A DNA stretch of 64,000 nt, from positions 23,209,899 through 23,273,898 of the forward strand of contig OZ022512.1 of the NCBI GenBank assembly GCA_963989385.1. The letters are read 5' to 3'. Numbering within the stretch: the stretch's first letter is position 1; every line of letters starts with the position of its first letter. A program made the translations under genes and the position numbers. Shown here piece after piece: positions 18,998-30,860 of the stretch. The notes under the pieces were generated by a model that saw only the letters and a list, made by a program, of their open reading frames with translations, was not told the DNA's origin and did not search any database. The DNA is from Ctena decussata. Taxonomy: Eukaryota; Mollusca; Bivalvia; Lucinida; Lucinidae.

Positions 18998-20179
18998 ATG
19001 TCCGAACAGAAAAATGGCCAAAACAGCAAAAAAACTTCTAAAAAAGGCCAAAAATCGAAACGTAAAGCTAAATCTCCATTGTTAGCAGAAAGTGACCAAA
19101 CTGAAGGACTATGCCCGGGGCGTTCAAGTAGTACACAAACACAGGGCAAACAAAAGAAAGTTAAAAAGCTGGTGAAAAGTGCTCACATAGCTGAAACAAA
19201 CTTGTTTGCGTCACCGGCTAATACCGTAAATACCGTAAACCTTGACATGATGAATCCTATGAATATGACTTCGCCGGTTGGAAATTTCTCACAACCGTTT
19301 CCGTTTGGTTTCCAACCTAATTCACAACAATCACAAATGTTTCCAACAACACCTACGTCTACTGCACAAAATAACCCACCCCCATGGGCCAGTCAAATTA
19401 TGGAAGACATTAAATCCATGAAAGTTTCTACTTCAAAAATAGAAAAAACAGTGAACTCAATCGATGTAAAGGTAAATGACATGGAACAAAAAATCGGAAG
19501 TCTTGAAACTAAAATTACGGAGGTCGAGAGTTCTTGTAGTTTTCTCAGTAAAGAATATGACAGGCAACGTAATGAACTCAATGAGGCAAAAACGGTAATA
19601 AAAAATCTTCAGAAAACTTGCGAAGATCTCGGGAACAAGGCAAATGAACTTTATCGTGAGAAAGACCGTAATAATGACAAACTTTTGGACCTAGAATCGA
19701 GATCCATGCGGGAAAATCTGGTCTTTTATGGCATTCCGGAAACTACTGCTGCTGATGGTGCACGAGAGAACTGCGAGACTCTAATTAAAAACGTAATAAA
19801 TAATCACATGGGTATAAACGCAGAGAACTTTATATTTGATAGAGTTCATAGAATGGGCTCGGATAAAGCGAAGAAGCCCAGGGCGATAGTGGCGAAGTTC
19901 CATTATTATTCAGAGAGAGAGTCTGTGAGACTCAAGTCATACGATGCGGATATTAAGAGAAGGCTGCGCGAAGCCAACCTCGGTGTTGGTATTCAACGTC
20001 CACAACAGACTAGAGATGCTAGGCGGGCCATGGCGGACATTATCAGAGCAGAGGAGGAAAAAAGGCGCAAAGTACGACAAAACGGAAACAAACTTTACGT
20101 CGATGACAAACTTTATAAAGTTTACTGTGACGATAAAGTGATTGATCCACCCCCGCATATGTTGTCCGACCGTCGATAG
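18998..20179 (+). CDS. ORF1 RNA-binding protein of the non-LTR retrotransposon
   Basis: A 393-aa protein. A Lys/Ser-rich N terminus (1-65) is followed by a Pro/Asn/Gln-rich low-complexity stretch (about 80-130) and a long coiled coil (about 132-235, heptads through KIEKTVNSIDVKVNDMEQKI). An RRM-like domain follows (from about 238: SMRENLVFYGIPE, with FDRVHRMG and a PRAIVAKFHYY strand), then a basic C-terminal domain. This is the architecture of L1-type ORF1 proteins, which trimerise and coat the element RNA as a chaperone. The start is ATG 18998, the only good Met before the Lys-rich segment. It ends at TAG 20177-20179, in the same frame as ORF2. Confidence 0.85.
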   Translation: MSEQKNGQNSKKTSKKGQKSKRKAKSPLLAESDQTEGLCPGRSSSTQTQGKQKKVKKLVKSAHIAETNLFASPANTVNTVNLDMMNPMNMTSPVGNFSQPFPFGFQPNSQQSQMFPTTPTSTAQNNPPPWASQIMEDIKSMKVSTSKIEKTVNSIDVKVNDMEQKIGSLETKITEVESSCSFLSKEYDRQRNELNEAKTVIKNLQKTCEDLGNKANELYREKDRNNDKLLDLESRSMRENLVFYGIPETTAADGARENCETLIKNVINNHMGINAENFIFDRVHRMGSDKAKKPRAIVAKFHYYSERESVRLKSYDADIKRRLREANLGVGIQRPQQTRDARRAMADIIRAEEEKRRKVRQNGNKLYVDDKLYKVYCDDKVIDPPPHMLSDRR

Positions 20180-23100
20180 GGGTGTCCTGAAGAACAGTTG
20201 AATATATTGTCATGGAATGTGAATGGGTTAAGTCGAAAAATAAGCGATCCTGACTTCTTACAATTAGTGAACGAATACGATGTTATTTTCCTTCAGGAAA
20301 CTTGGCTTTCTGAAGCTAACTGTCTAAATTTGGACATTGAAGGGTATCTAAGTGACCATATCTATGGTAACAAATCGCAAAATACAAACAAAGGTCGTTT
20401 TAGTGGTGGTATTTCCATCTATTATAAACATAGTTTAAAGAACAGACTCAAAATTGTGAATAAAAACCAAAAGGGTATACTATGGGTAAAGTTGGATAGT
20501 GACTTGTTTGAATTCAGAGAAAATGTATATTTTTGTAATGTTTATAATGTTCCGCAGACATCTACAGTAATCAATCGAGATAACTTCGATTTTTTTGAAC
20601 AATTAGAATCAGATATCGAAGAATATAAGCCTTTGGGTAAAATATTCATATCGGGTGATATGAATTCAAGAACTTCAAATCTTAGTGATGAGTTAGACTT
20701 TGACCACTATGTAGATAATGATGACAGTTTTATGTCAGATTCTGCCGCACTTCCACCGCGCAAGAATTGCGATAGCAAGGTAGATAATAATGGTCGACGT
20801 CTGATTGATCTATGCAAAGCGACATCTCTTACTATAGGTAACGGTCGACTACATGACGACAGTAATGTAGGCGAATTTACATTCCATTCCTACAATGGAT
20901 CGAGTACGGTAGATTACTTGTTATTGGATAAACATGACTATAACCACGTTGCTCATTTTAATATACTACAACAAAACGAATTTTCCGATCATTCGGGTAT
21001 AAATGTATGCTTTAACATTAAATCACAAAGTCACTCGAATAGCCAGTCGAATGCGCCAGACGGTAAATATATACATTGGGACGAAACGAAAATCGATGAA
21101 TATCTAAGGTTATTATCAAACAATCAACTGACTATAGACGAATTAACGTTCAATGTACAAAATGAGACTATGAATATAGATGAGATTATTTCATCCTTTT
21201 CTAACTTCATGCAGGATAAAGCGTTTAATGTCTTCGGTAAAACCCGCCATAAAACAAATGATGGCCAAAGTTTTACGAGAAAAACGGCATGGTTCAATGC
21301 TGAATGTTACAATGCTCGTAAAGAGTATACCGAGGCAAGAAATAAATTTTTAAAATCTAGGAATACTGAAGATAGACATAGTTTTATAAACGCTAAAACG
21401 CATTTCAACAAAGTTAAACGTAGAGAGAAAAATAAATATAAGAAAAAAGAAAAAATAAACCTTACAGATTTAGCAAGAAATAAGCCGAAACAAATCTGGA
21501 AGAAAGTAAAGAAACAATATAAAACCAGTAAAACTACATCAGAAAATATAAATGTCAACGAATTTTATGATCACTTTAAAAATTTGTATGGCTCGGAACC
21601 AGATGCGACTACAGACAATAACGAAAATAACGATACAATATATAACGAATATTTAGATAAAGATATATCATACGACGAGCTAAAACAGGCTGTGTTTTCT
21701 CAAAATAACAATAAAAGTAGTGGGTTGGATAATCTAAATGCAGAAATATTTAAATACTCCTTTGACAAAATAAGCACATTTTTGTTATTATTATTCAATC
21801 GTATATACTCTGAAGGGGAATATCCAAAAGCTTGGGGTGAGGGTATAATTACGCCTGTGTTTAAAAGTGGGGATACCGATAACACTCAAAACTATCGAGG
21901 TATTACATTGATAAATGTCATAGCAAAAATTTACTCTCAAGTTTTGCTAAACAGACTCACCAAATGGTCAACAGAAAATGAGAAAATAATACATAATCAA
22001 TACGGATTTCAGAAGGACAAAGCTACAACAGACTGAAAATTTTTACTACATGCAATAATTTCTAAAACACTTAATTCAAAAGAGAAACTGTATTGCGCGT
22101 TTATCGATTTTGAAAAATGCTTCGATAAAATTGACCGTCTATACCTATGGCAAAAGTTACTAGCGCAACATGTAAGCTCAAAAATGGTTAGAGCTCTCCA
22201 AGCTATGTATAGCGTAGTAAAATCATGCGTGAGATATAAATGTGAAAAGTCTTCCTTTTTCACGTCAAACATCGGAGTAAAACAGGGCGATCCAAGCTCC
22301 AGTCTTATGTTCTTATTCTTCATAAACGACATATTAGCTAACATTAATTCGAATATCGAAGGAATATTTACAATAAACGAATTAAAATTGTTTATGCTAC
22401 TTTTTGCTGATGATGCAGTCCTGTTTGCGCAAACTCCCGCTGCATTACAGTCAATGCTTAATGACCTGGAGCAATACTGTAATACATGGGGATTAAAAAT
22501 CAACACAAACAAAACGAAAATAATGATATTTGAACGTGGTCGTAGCGCAAACCAAGACTTTATCCTCTGCGATAAAATTTTAGAAATTGTTCAGTCTTTC
22601 AAATACCTTGGGATACATTTTTTCAAAAATGGCTCATGGTTTCGGACACAGAAAAGACTAGCTCAACATTCAGCATTTGCATTACATAATTTATTTATTG
22701 TATTTAATCAACTTGAAATTTCTAATACAGATAAATCTCGTTTATTTGACAGTTTAGTCGGTTCTATTCTTAATTACAATGCTGCAGTATGGGGTAATCA
22801 TGAATCTAAAGATGTTGAATTAATTCACTGTAAATTCTTACGAAAAGTCTTGCACGTAAAGAAATCAACGAACTTAGAAGGTCTCTATGGTGAACTAGGT
22901 CGATATCCTATGAAAATTACAAGAAAACTCATCATGATAAGATATTGGATAAAATTATTGAAAACACGTAATCCACAACTAATAAACGTGTACAAAATGT
23001 TAGTTACAGATGCAAATAATAATCTCACTTACAACGGTATGAATTGGGCAAATCAAATTAAAACAATTTTAAATAATATTGGTATGTCAAATTTGTGGAA

Positions 23101-23584
23101 TAACCAATCTGCCGAGGGCATTGATTATGCTTCTATAAAACTACGAATTTTAGACATATACAAACAATCTTGGTATGCAAAAATCAATAATTCCGGAAGG
23201 CTCTCCTCATATTGCCAATTTAAACATGATTTTGTTGCTGAAAAGTATCTTTCATGCATAAACGAAAGTAAATACCGCGTGGCATATTCTAAACTAAGGC
23301 TCTCGTCTCATGATCTTGCTATAGAAACTGGACGTTATATAAATATTGAACGACAATATCGTAAATGTTTACAATGCAATATGGGTGTAGTTGAAAGTGA
23401 ATACCACTTTACATTAGTTTGTCCGAAATACAGAGATTTGAGGTGCAAATTCCTGAAACCGTATTTTTGTAGATGGCCGAATATTAATAAATTCATTGAT
23501 TTGATGTCATCTAAGTCTGTACGTACTATAAACCAAGTTGCAAAGTTCGTATATTTCGCATTCAAATTAAGAACGGAACAGTAA
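20180..23584 (+). pseudogene. ORF2 endonuclease/reverse transcriptase with one in-frame stop
   Basis: About 1134 codons. The endonuclease starts only seven codons after the ORF1 stop (SWNVNG, then FLQETWL, GDMNS, VDYLLL and SDHSG, the exonuclease-endonuclease-phosphatase motifs). Reverse transcriptase blocks follow: SSGLDNLNAEIF, NYRGITLINV, QYGFQKDKATTD, FIDFEKCFD, GVKQGDPSSS, LLFADDAVLF (catalytic Asp pair near 22406-22414) and KYLGIHF. The C terminus has a CCHC-type knuckle (CLQCNMG..H..C). A TGA at 22034-22036 interrupts the frame between the QYGFQ block and the first catalytic Asp block; the frame continues unchanged after it. No ATG occurs upstream of the GDMNS motif, so initiation needs readthrough, reinitiation or a non-AUG codon. 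Confidence 0.8.
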
Positions 23585-23650
23585 AATAATTAAGATAAGT
23601 TATAATATGATCATATTTAACTCGTTATAATCACAGTTCGTCCAACTGAT

Positions 23651-23747
23651 CCCAGCAGGCACATGATGTCGTAATGACGTCGTGCTGGCTTCGATGCGAC
23701 TTAATGATGTCGCATCGACGTCAGTTCGACGTCATGTGTCCGCTTGG
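23651..23747. repeat. GACGTC-rich inverted repeat in the retrotransposon 3' UTR
   Basis: CCCAGCAGGCACATGATGTCG at the left pairs with CGACGTCATGTGTCCGCTTGG at the right; several ATGTCG/GACGTC words lie between. Probably a small MITE inserted in this copy or its master. Confidence 0.5.
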
Positions 23748-24445
23748 ATTTTTTGTACATGTCTCAGACTTGTGTAAAATGAGTATGATTTGTTGCCAAC
23801 ATCGTTAGAACATGACAAGCATATACATGTATAGGAAAAACGATTCTTCTTAGGAAATGTTTATGAGAAATCATGTCTTTCACTATAATTGTTTTTTGTA
23901 TGGCTATAAATGTATGTATATATGTTTAACACCGAATAAACTTATGTTATGTTATATATGCAGTCAGATCGCTTTACGCGAAGTTTATTTTTCTTCTGTT
24001 TATTGCATAATTAATACTTTCTATTGAAAATTCAGAGTACTTTGTTTTTTAATCACGTTTTTGTTATTTCAGTCATAATTGCAATATTCCTTCACCTTTA
24101 GTTAAGCATTTGCACTTTTTGCAGGTGTTTGTTTCTGCTGGAGCGGTTTCAACAGACAGCAAATTACCTGACTGGGCTTAATTAAGCTTTCTGTTTTGTT
24201 CAATATTGTCGTAACGCAATACCAAGCAATTCACTTTATGGTGTCAACATAACCTTCAATGAAAGTGCACTACATCTGTCCTTTAGTCAGTTAAGGATGA
24301 AAGGTAAAATATTTTAACCAATCAAACGTTTTCTTTTTTTAAACGCATGTGTTGCGCGCAATTGTCTAGACTTGAGGCATCATTACCAGCCGTAAGGACT
24401 TGAATTGCTTCAATTCCTTTAATACCAATACTGAAGTACAACAGA

Positions 24446-24664
24446 TATGAATCACGACATGACAAAACCAACAAAGTGGCATGTACGCCCAGCAAAGACT
24501 CAGATCAGCCAAGGTATTCGCCGAGTCTGACCTGAGTCTTTGCTGTAAGCTTAAAAGGTAGCTTAAGGTCTAAGCTAGCTTCACTGTCACAGCGAAGAGG
24601 CTGATCTGAGTTTTCGCTGGACGCACATGTCACTTTATTGGTTTTGTCGTGTCGCGGATCAATT
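24446..24664. mobile_element. MITE copy
   Basis: TGAATCACGACATGACAAAAC at the left and GGTTTTGTCGTGTCGCGGATC at the right, with CAGACTC-like and CTGATCTGAG words inside; same family as 17326. Confidence 0.7.
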
Positions 24665-25109
24665 ATCTTATTATAAGTCTATAACAGATACACTTTTATA
24701 TCATCTATAAGAGAAAGTATCTGTAAAAGCCGCAAGATGTGGAACGCGCTTACTTTATACGACAAAAATGTAACTTATTAAAAAGTTGAACACAACAACC
24801 TGTGAGCAAAGCAGTAAGTTAAGTTAATTAGGACAAGACCTGTGGGCTTGACCACAAGCTGTTACAGCATTACAGGGTACTAAGCCCACTTTGTTTCATA
24901 CGTACCCTTGGCCGACGGACTATCCGCTAATCGGATTTCCCGCAGCACCGTCTTTTGCACAATGAGTTGTTCTCCTTGGCACGTGTTATATTTAAACTAA
25001 TCAGAAGATCCGTTGAATAAAACACAGTCATCCAGCAACTTCGCATAATTGTTCTAAAACACTGACAAATCGGTTAATCTTGACCGGTAACTCTTGTTTG
25101 GTAATTGTA
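24665..25109. other. No gene seen
   Basis: No supported ORF or repeat. Confidence 0.5.
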
Positions 25110-27161
25110 ATAAGTCAATCAATCAATTTATTCAGTGATTTTGGCCAAAGGCCCATAACACAAATATGACTATACATATATGATAATTTGAACAAGTAAA
25201 CAAGTACAATACTATCTAAAATGGCTATTCATTTCTACATCCTAGTCAAATACTTTTAAGATATTCATATCGTCTTTTAAAAGCATAGTACAAATACATT
25301 GAAATATTTTTAACTATTTCGGTATCTTCACTAGCTAGCAATCTGGTAAAACTATGCAATGAAACATTATTTCTAAATTCAGATGGTATGTAGATAGCTC
25401 TAATATCTTCATACAACTTGCAACAAAATAATACATGAAACTCGTCCTCAACAACATCTGCACAATATTTACAGACTCTTTCATTTCTCGGCGTATTAGT
25501 ATATCTTCCTTTTTCTATTTCGAGCTGGTGTGAAGAGCAACGAAAAGAGGAAAGGGCGCGTCTAAATTTTCGAATTTTAACTATGTCTAAATAGTTTTCA
25601 AATTTAAAAACAGATTTGTATGTAATGTATAAACCTAGTTTTAAGTTCACTGATACAGAGTCCGTCCATGATTGTATATATATATATATTTAAGTCTCTG
25701 AAAATATAAGTTAAGGAAATGGGGTTCGTTATCAATAGTCTGTTGTTCCGATACATATTCTAGACCAACTGAGTATAAGTGTTGTCTCACTTTGCTTACC
25801 TAATTGTTGTGTCCAAATTTGTCATATTGTGTAAGCATCAAGTAAGCTTTCTTGACGTATCTACTGTCCGGCATTTTCAATATACGCAACCAATATTTTA
25901 TACAACGTTTGACGGATTCTATGTACATTGGGAATCTGCCACAATCACCATATACAGCACTATTGCTGGAGTTAATGTGTACGCACATAAAACGCTTACA
26001 GGCATAAAGATGTGTACGTTCAATTGAATCAAATGTATCTATACCCCATATTTCTGCTCCGTATAGAAGGATCTGGCTAATTTTATGTCAAACAGCTTGA
26101 AATAAACACTGGCAGGTAAAACACCAAAGTAATTCAAAGAGTTAAGTAGTGAAACAAGAACACGTTTGCTTTTGCATGCCAGCTCATCTGTCATACGTTT
26201 AAGTGAAAAATGGCATGAAAACAGTAATCCAACATAGGTATAGTCTGTAACAACTTTTACTAGTTGATCTCCATATGTCCATTTTTCATTTCTACTTAAT
26301 TTACCACCCCTTCTAAACACAACCACATTTGTTTTCTCTACATTGACTTTCAAATCCCATCGAGAGCAAAACCGATGTAAAATATCTAATTCGTGTTGGA
26401 GACCAATTACCGTATCTGACAAGAGAGCAATATAATCAGCAAACATTAATATAAACAATTCTGCAATATCCGAAGAAAACTGTATACCTCGAATAACACT
26501 CTTTACCAGTTCCTTGTGTAGTTCATCAATAAACAAGGAAAAGAGTAATGGGCTCAAGACACAACCTTGCTTAAGCCCATTTGGACAGTCAAACAGATCG
26601 CTAAATTCCGTTTTGTTCCGAACTCGAGCTTTGACACTATGATATAGATTATGAATCATTTTAAATAACTTCCGTTTCAAACCTGCTTTTTTTAGGGTAA
26701 ACCATAGCTTGTTTCTATTAACACTGTCAAATGCTTTTCTTAAATCTACGAACGCAACATATAGTTTCCGTCCCTTGCGATTTAAACACTTCTCTATCAT
26801 AGATCGCAGTATAAATGCATTATCGATTGTGCAATAACCTGTTCTAAATACCGACTGTACTTCTGATATTTTATCGTAAATCATTGTGTATAATGACAGT
26901 CTTTTGTTCAAAACCCTTGTAAATATTTTACTGCAAACATCTGAAAGGCATATTCCCCTATAATTGCCCGGCTCATCGTATCTCCTTTCTTATGTAAAGG
27001 AATAACTATGGAATTTGACCAGCTTTCAGGAAAATCTCCACTATCGAAAATTCTATTAAACAATTTGTTTAACAGAGGAAGTAGCAGTTCACCACATACA
27101 ATGAAAAACTCGGGAAATATTTTATCAGGACCTGCTGACGTCCCACCCTTTATTGATTTAA
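25110..27161 (-). pseudogene. Decayed non-LTR retrotransposon, reverse transcriptase and 3' part
   Basis: Minus-strand fragments read in order: KGGTSAGPDKI (27120s), FPESWSNSIVIPLHKKGD, a core ORF 26911-26039 with AFVDLRKAFDSVN and NGLKQGCVLSPLLFSLFIDEL, then MFADYIALLSD. A C-terminal ORF at 25650-25246 has a CKYC..H..CC knuckle. The catalytic FADD box reads FADY (26431-26437), so the enzyme would be dead even without the frameshifts near 26910 and 26040. The 3' end is AATAAATTGATTGATTGAC near 25112-25130, a short tandem tail. The TTAA at 27158-27161 is the left junction of the 17-kb insertion; the 5' part resumes at 44127. Confidence 0.75.
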
Positions 27162-27807
27162 CATCAATTCTCTGTAAGCACCAGAATATTTTGTCCACGC
27201 ACCGAAAGGGATTTTGATGACACTTATTTCAAATGAAAGGGTGTATCAAAAAACGAAAAAGTTATACTTAGTTTTGCGATTCTTCTTTCCGTTGTCATGG
27301 AAACGGCAGATGAAAATAGAAAATGTTGAAACTGGTGGGAAATTACAGTAGGTGGATATCTTAAGATTTTAAACATTCATACTTTGTCTGAAACTGATTA
27401 ATTTTGCAGTTTTTGTATAAAGTAGACAACAAATAAATAATTCAAAGTGGGAAGTGTATATTCTGAAACTGCTGTTTGCTCCAGTTATCACTTAAATGTG
27501 AAATTTTAGGTTTTCTTGGTGTACCATGGTCTTCTATTTAAGAGGGCAATGTGCAAAACGCAGTCTGATACAGACAGTGTGCCATATTCTAGTATATAAA
27601 GAAAAGCCTATAATACAAATTTCATAAAAAATCTGAGTGGGGTAAAGTAGTTTTCTGCATTAATTCTGGAGGTGGTTGGACCCCAAAAGCCAAATTTTCT
27701 TCAATTCTATTCTACTTTGGTTGCTACGCAGTTACTTCCCTTGTTAGCTCTTCACAGTAAAACAAAGAAACTTGTAAACAATAACTGTAAATAAAGGCGG
27801 GTATTCC

Positions 27808-27990
27808 ACAAGTTTGACCATAGGCGCTTGAAGTTCTATACTCAAAAATGTCAAAACCCGCAATAAACATATTACCCCACCCATTATGATAAAGCCACAT
27901 TGGTAATGGCTATATTATAGGTCAGTAATTATGTTCTTTTTTGGACGTTTTTGACAGAACTTCAAGCGCCTGTGGTTTGACAGAACTTTG
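27808..27990. repeat. Hairpin repeat, about 180 bp
   Basis: AGTTTGACCATAGGCGCTTGAAGTTCT is mirrored by AGAACTTCAAGCGCCTGTGGTTTGACAGAACTT, read in two halves around an AT-rich middle. Confidence 0.6.
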
Positions 27991-28187
27991 TGAATTTGTA
28001 TGCTGAGTTTTTATTCAGTTATTCGTTGTAGCACCGTCTACAGATAATTTTGCACAATTCTGAGGTCACTACATGTATTTGTTACGTGTGTTTATCAGAT
28101 TTACCGCTTGATTGTTGGGGATAGTGAAGTGCTGTAGAGTGACATGTTGCAGATTCGTACAGCTTGCAGATTCGTACACTGGGAGTT

Positions 28188-29166
28188 CAAGGGCGGTCTA
28201 TAGAATTACCGAAAAGCACCGAAATACCGAAAAGCACCGAAAAGCATAGAATTACCGAAAAGCACTAATATGTCATATTTGCAAGACTATGGGGTACAAC
28301 ATGGTCTGATGTATTATAAAAGGGGTCCAGTAACTCGTGAGGGTAATTGTCATTACCGACAAACACCAATACATCATATTATGCATGGATATGATTACAA
28401 CAGAAGTTCGGGAAAGGTATTAACATATATAGCTCATTATTGCTATTGCCGAAAAGCATCTATATACCATATTTTATATGCCATATTTTATCTAGGTGTA
28501 GAGGGATGAAGCGGGCAGTAGGAATATTTGTTAAATTTATTAAGTAACTCTTTAGGTACTTTCTTATTACCGAAAAGCACCTAAATGCAATTTAAAACAA
28601 TAAATTGCCTTTCATGAGCAGCCTTTGCCTGGCGATTTCAAAAGGTTGTGAAAAATATGAAAGACCAAGGAAGCACATTCATCATGAAGTACTTTTAACA
28701 TCGCCAAACATGTGTGACTCTCTCATGGGTTTTGAGAACCTGGGAATTACGTTGTCCCGGCTACTGGACCTCTCAGTATGTACACAGCGGTACGGGAGTT
28801 CTACGAAAGAACCTAACGGCCATCTCACAGAAGCCATAAATTTACCAGGAGCTGAGGAAAATTATAATTATGTAATAGGAACTTGGGAGCTGTGAAGTTT
28901 TGGGGAACAGGGAGCAAAATACCTAATAAGTTATTTGATACCTTTACAGAGGCCTTGTTGTATATCATACCCTAGTATATTATATATATGATATATCGGT
29001 GTTTTTCAATAATAACTATTAATCTCATGGGTTACTTGACCCCTTTATAATACATTGAGATCGTGTTGTATCCCATAGTCTTGGAAATATAACATATTGG
29101 TGCTTTCGGTATTTCGGTGCTTTTCGGTATTTCGGTGCTTTTCGGTAATTCTATGGACCCGTTTAA
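28188..29166. mobile_element. Foldback element with CCGAAAAGCACCG arrays, 0.98 kb
   Basis: The left arm starts TATAGAATTACCGAAAAGCACC and repeats ATACCGAAAAGCACCGAAA. It then reads CAAGACTATGGG-TACAAC and GTATTATAAAAGGGGTC. The right arm is the mirror of all of this, about 190 bp per arm. The 96-aa ORF at 28605-28895 lies in the unpaired middle and has no recognisable character. Confidence 0.65.
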
Positions 29167-29446
29167 GGGTTTCTATTGCATGCATCATATCAATTAAAAA
29201 CAAATTAATTACTTGACTATTAAACAAACAATCATGCCAGTCATTTCAAGTGCATGCCTATGTGTGCCTTGTAGATTCAGTCATTGTAGAGACTGTTATT
29301 TTAGACTCTGCAACAGCCTCTCATATACAGCAGTTGATTTAAGGCCAACAATAAGACAAATAATATGTGGTGGCCCTTGATATTTGTCAAGTCATACACA
29401 AGAAAGGCAAGTGCCTCGTGGAGACAGGGGAATCACAGGAGAGACA

Positions 29447-29494
29447 ATGTACAAATCGATGATGTTTCTGATGTTGTTCTTCCAGTTGCCATAT
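29447..29494 (+). CDS. Candidate first exon encoding a signal peptide
   Basis: ATG 29447 opens 16 codons (MYKSMMFLMLFFQLPY), a hydrophobic signal-peptide-like stretch, ending exactly at a consensus donor GTAAGT (29495-29500). The upstream context GAGACAATG is acceptable for initiation. The exon ends in phase 0, which does not join directly to the candidate exon at 30861, so intervening exons would be needed. Evidence is limited to the hydrophobic stretch plus donor; chance is possible. Confidence 0.25.
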
Positions 29495-29765
29495 GTAAGT
29501 AAAGGAGGCTCAGTAGCTGCTAGTGGCTGCAGTCCCGCTCCGGCTCTAGCCCTAAATTATTTCAGAAACAAGTTTCTAGTTTTAAACAAATGAAAACGGT
29601 TTCTAGGTATTTTCCAGCCCAGTGCTGGGCTACTAGTATTGGTCAAGAATTTTTCCATTAACAATAAACATTATCAAATTTTGTGGAGCTAATTGCCAAT
29701 GGAGGGTTTTATCAACAAGGGGCAGTTACTATTATCGACACACACTTCTTTTTTTTTTGTACATG

Positions 29766-29840
29766 GTGTATTGTTGCAAAATGGGCACTGCAATATTAAT
29801 GTTTTTCTAATATTAGAGTGCCCATTTTGCAACAATACAC
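29766..29840. repeat. Hairpin repeat, 75 bp
   Basis: GTGTATTGTTGCAAAATGGG-CACT is mirrored by AGTG-CCCATTTTGCAACAATACAC, 24 bp per arm. Confidence 0.7.
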
Positions 29841-29925
29841 TGTTTATTCTAAAATTGTGTTTTAGAAATAAACACAGTCCATCTAGGACAATGGAACTGT
29901 TTATAGTGTATGGGTACACACTGAT

Positions 29926-30080
29926 GTATTCTGCCATTTTTACAAAGGGAAACAACTTCTGTGATGTCCTCTTTGCTTTCCTGAATAAGGTCGCCCTTCC
30001 ATAATGGGGTCTATTCATAAAGGTAAGAATCTGGTCAGGGGAGGGGTGGGGTGCAAATTCTTTCCTTTATGAGTTGGCAC
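29926..30080 (+). repeat. Copy of a dispersed ACCATTTTTACAAAGGGAAAC repeat
   Basis: CCATTTTTACAAAGGGAAAC, then TTTGCTTTCCT and GCAAATTCTTTCC. The same order recurs at 35630, 36415 and 37115, and in the opposite orientation at 39850-40005. Confidence 0.55.
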
Positions 30081-30222
30081 AGTTGAGAAAAAGAAAAATA
30101 AAAAGAAGAAAGAAAATGGTTTAGATTGCTTCATATGAAAGTGTATCTATAAGCCTTAAATTTGCCAAGTTATAGATTTTACAAAACTTTTCAAAGAAGT
30201 TGAAAGAAACTTGACATAGTAT

Positions 30223-30466
30223 ATATGAGCCGCGACACGACAAAACCAACAGTGTGGTCATGCGTCAGGCGCAGACTCAGATCAGCCTGGGCATCTGCCC
30301 AGTGTGATCAGAGTCTTCGCTGTCCGCATGAAGGTAGCTTAGTCCCTTGGCTACCCTTTAAGCGCTTAGCAAAGCGTCTGATTAGACCGGGCAGATGCCC
30401 AGGCTGATCTGAGGCTGCACTAGGCGCACAACCACATTGTTGGTTTTCTCGTGTCGTGGCTCATAT
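30223..30466. mobile_element. MITE copy, 244 bp
   Basis: ATATGAGCCGCGACACGACA at the left and CTCGTGTCGTGGCTCATAT at the right; closest in length and order to 17326-17570. Confidence 0.8.
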
Positions 30467-30579
30467 CATATTGTCCCGACAATATATGGATAGCACCAGA
30501 TACAATTTCAATGAATCATGAGAGGACAGTGATATGATACAATTTCATTGAATCCTTTCACCTCTTCTCTCCTGTTAAC

Positions 30580-30788
30580 AGAGCTCTAGATAAGAGGGGT
30601 ATTTGATGATAATTGAGGGATAATTTTTTCTTATTTTCCATTGAAACCATATGTTGTGATCTCTCATCTGAACCGTCTTGTCGAGACAGTCCAGATGAGG
30701 GGTCACAACATATGTTTTTATGCAGAAATAACAAAAGTTATTCTTAACTATCACCAAATACTCCCTCTTACATTGTATCAAGAGCTCT
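30580..30788. repeat. Palindromic element bounded by AGAGCTCT
   Basis: AGAGCTCTAGATAAGAGGG and TATTTGATGATAATTGA at the left pair with the right arm down to AAGAGCTCT. Inside, ACATATGTTGTGA-C pairs with its mirror around CTTGTCGAGACAG. Confidence 0.7.
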
Positions 30789-30860
30789 GTGTTATGATCA
30801 TGCATACTTTACATTATACATTATTATGAACATTCTGAAAATCTTTTTATCTATTTTTAG

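Larger units (their letters stand above)
18720..23957 (+). mobile_element. Near-intact non-LTR retrotransposon (L1/Tx1-like)
   Basis: It consists of a 5' region (18720-18997), ORF1 (18998-20179), ORF2 (20180-23584) and a 3' UTR ending in AATAAACTTATGTTATGTTA near 23935-23957, a short tandem tail as expected for target-primed reverse transcription. ORF1 and ORF2 lie in the same frame, separated by one TAG. The coding part carries only one other stop (TGA 22034), so the copy is young. A GACGTC-rich inverted repeat (23651-23747) sits in the 3' UTR. The 5' boundary is approximate and I could not identify a target duplication. Confidence 0.8.

Noticed and set aside
22009..22512. A 167-aa minus-strand ORF
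   Set aside because: It is antisense to the reverse transcriptase of the retrotransposon.
28605..28895. A 96-aa ORF as a gene
   Set aside because: It sits in the unpaired middle of the 28188-29166 foldback element, and has no motif or codon signal.
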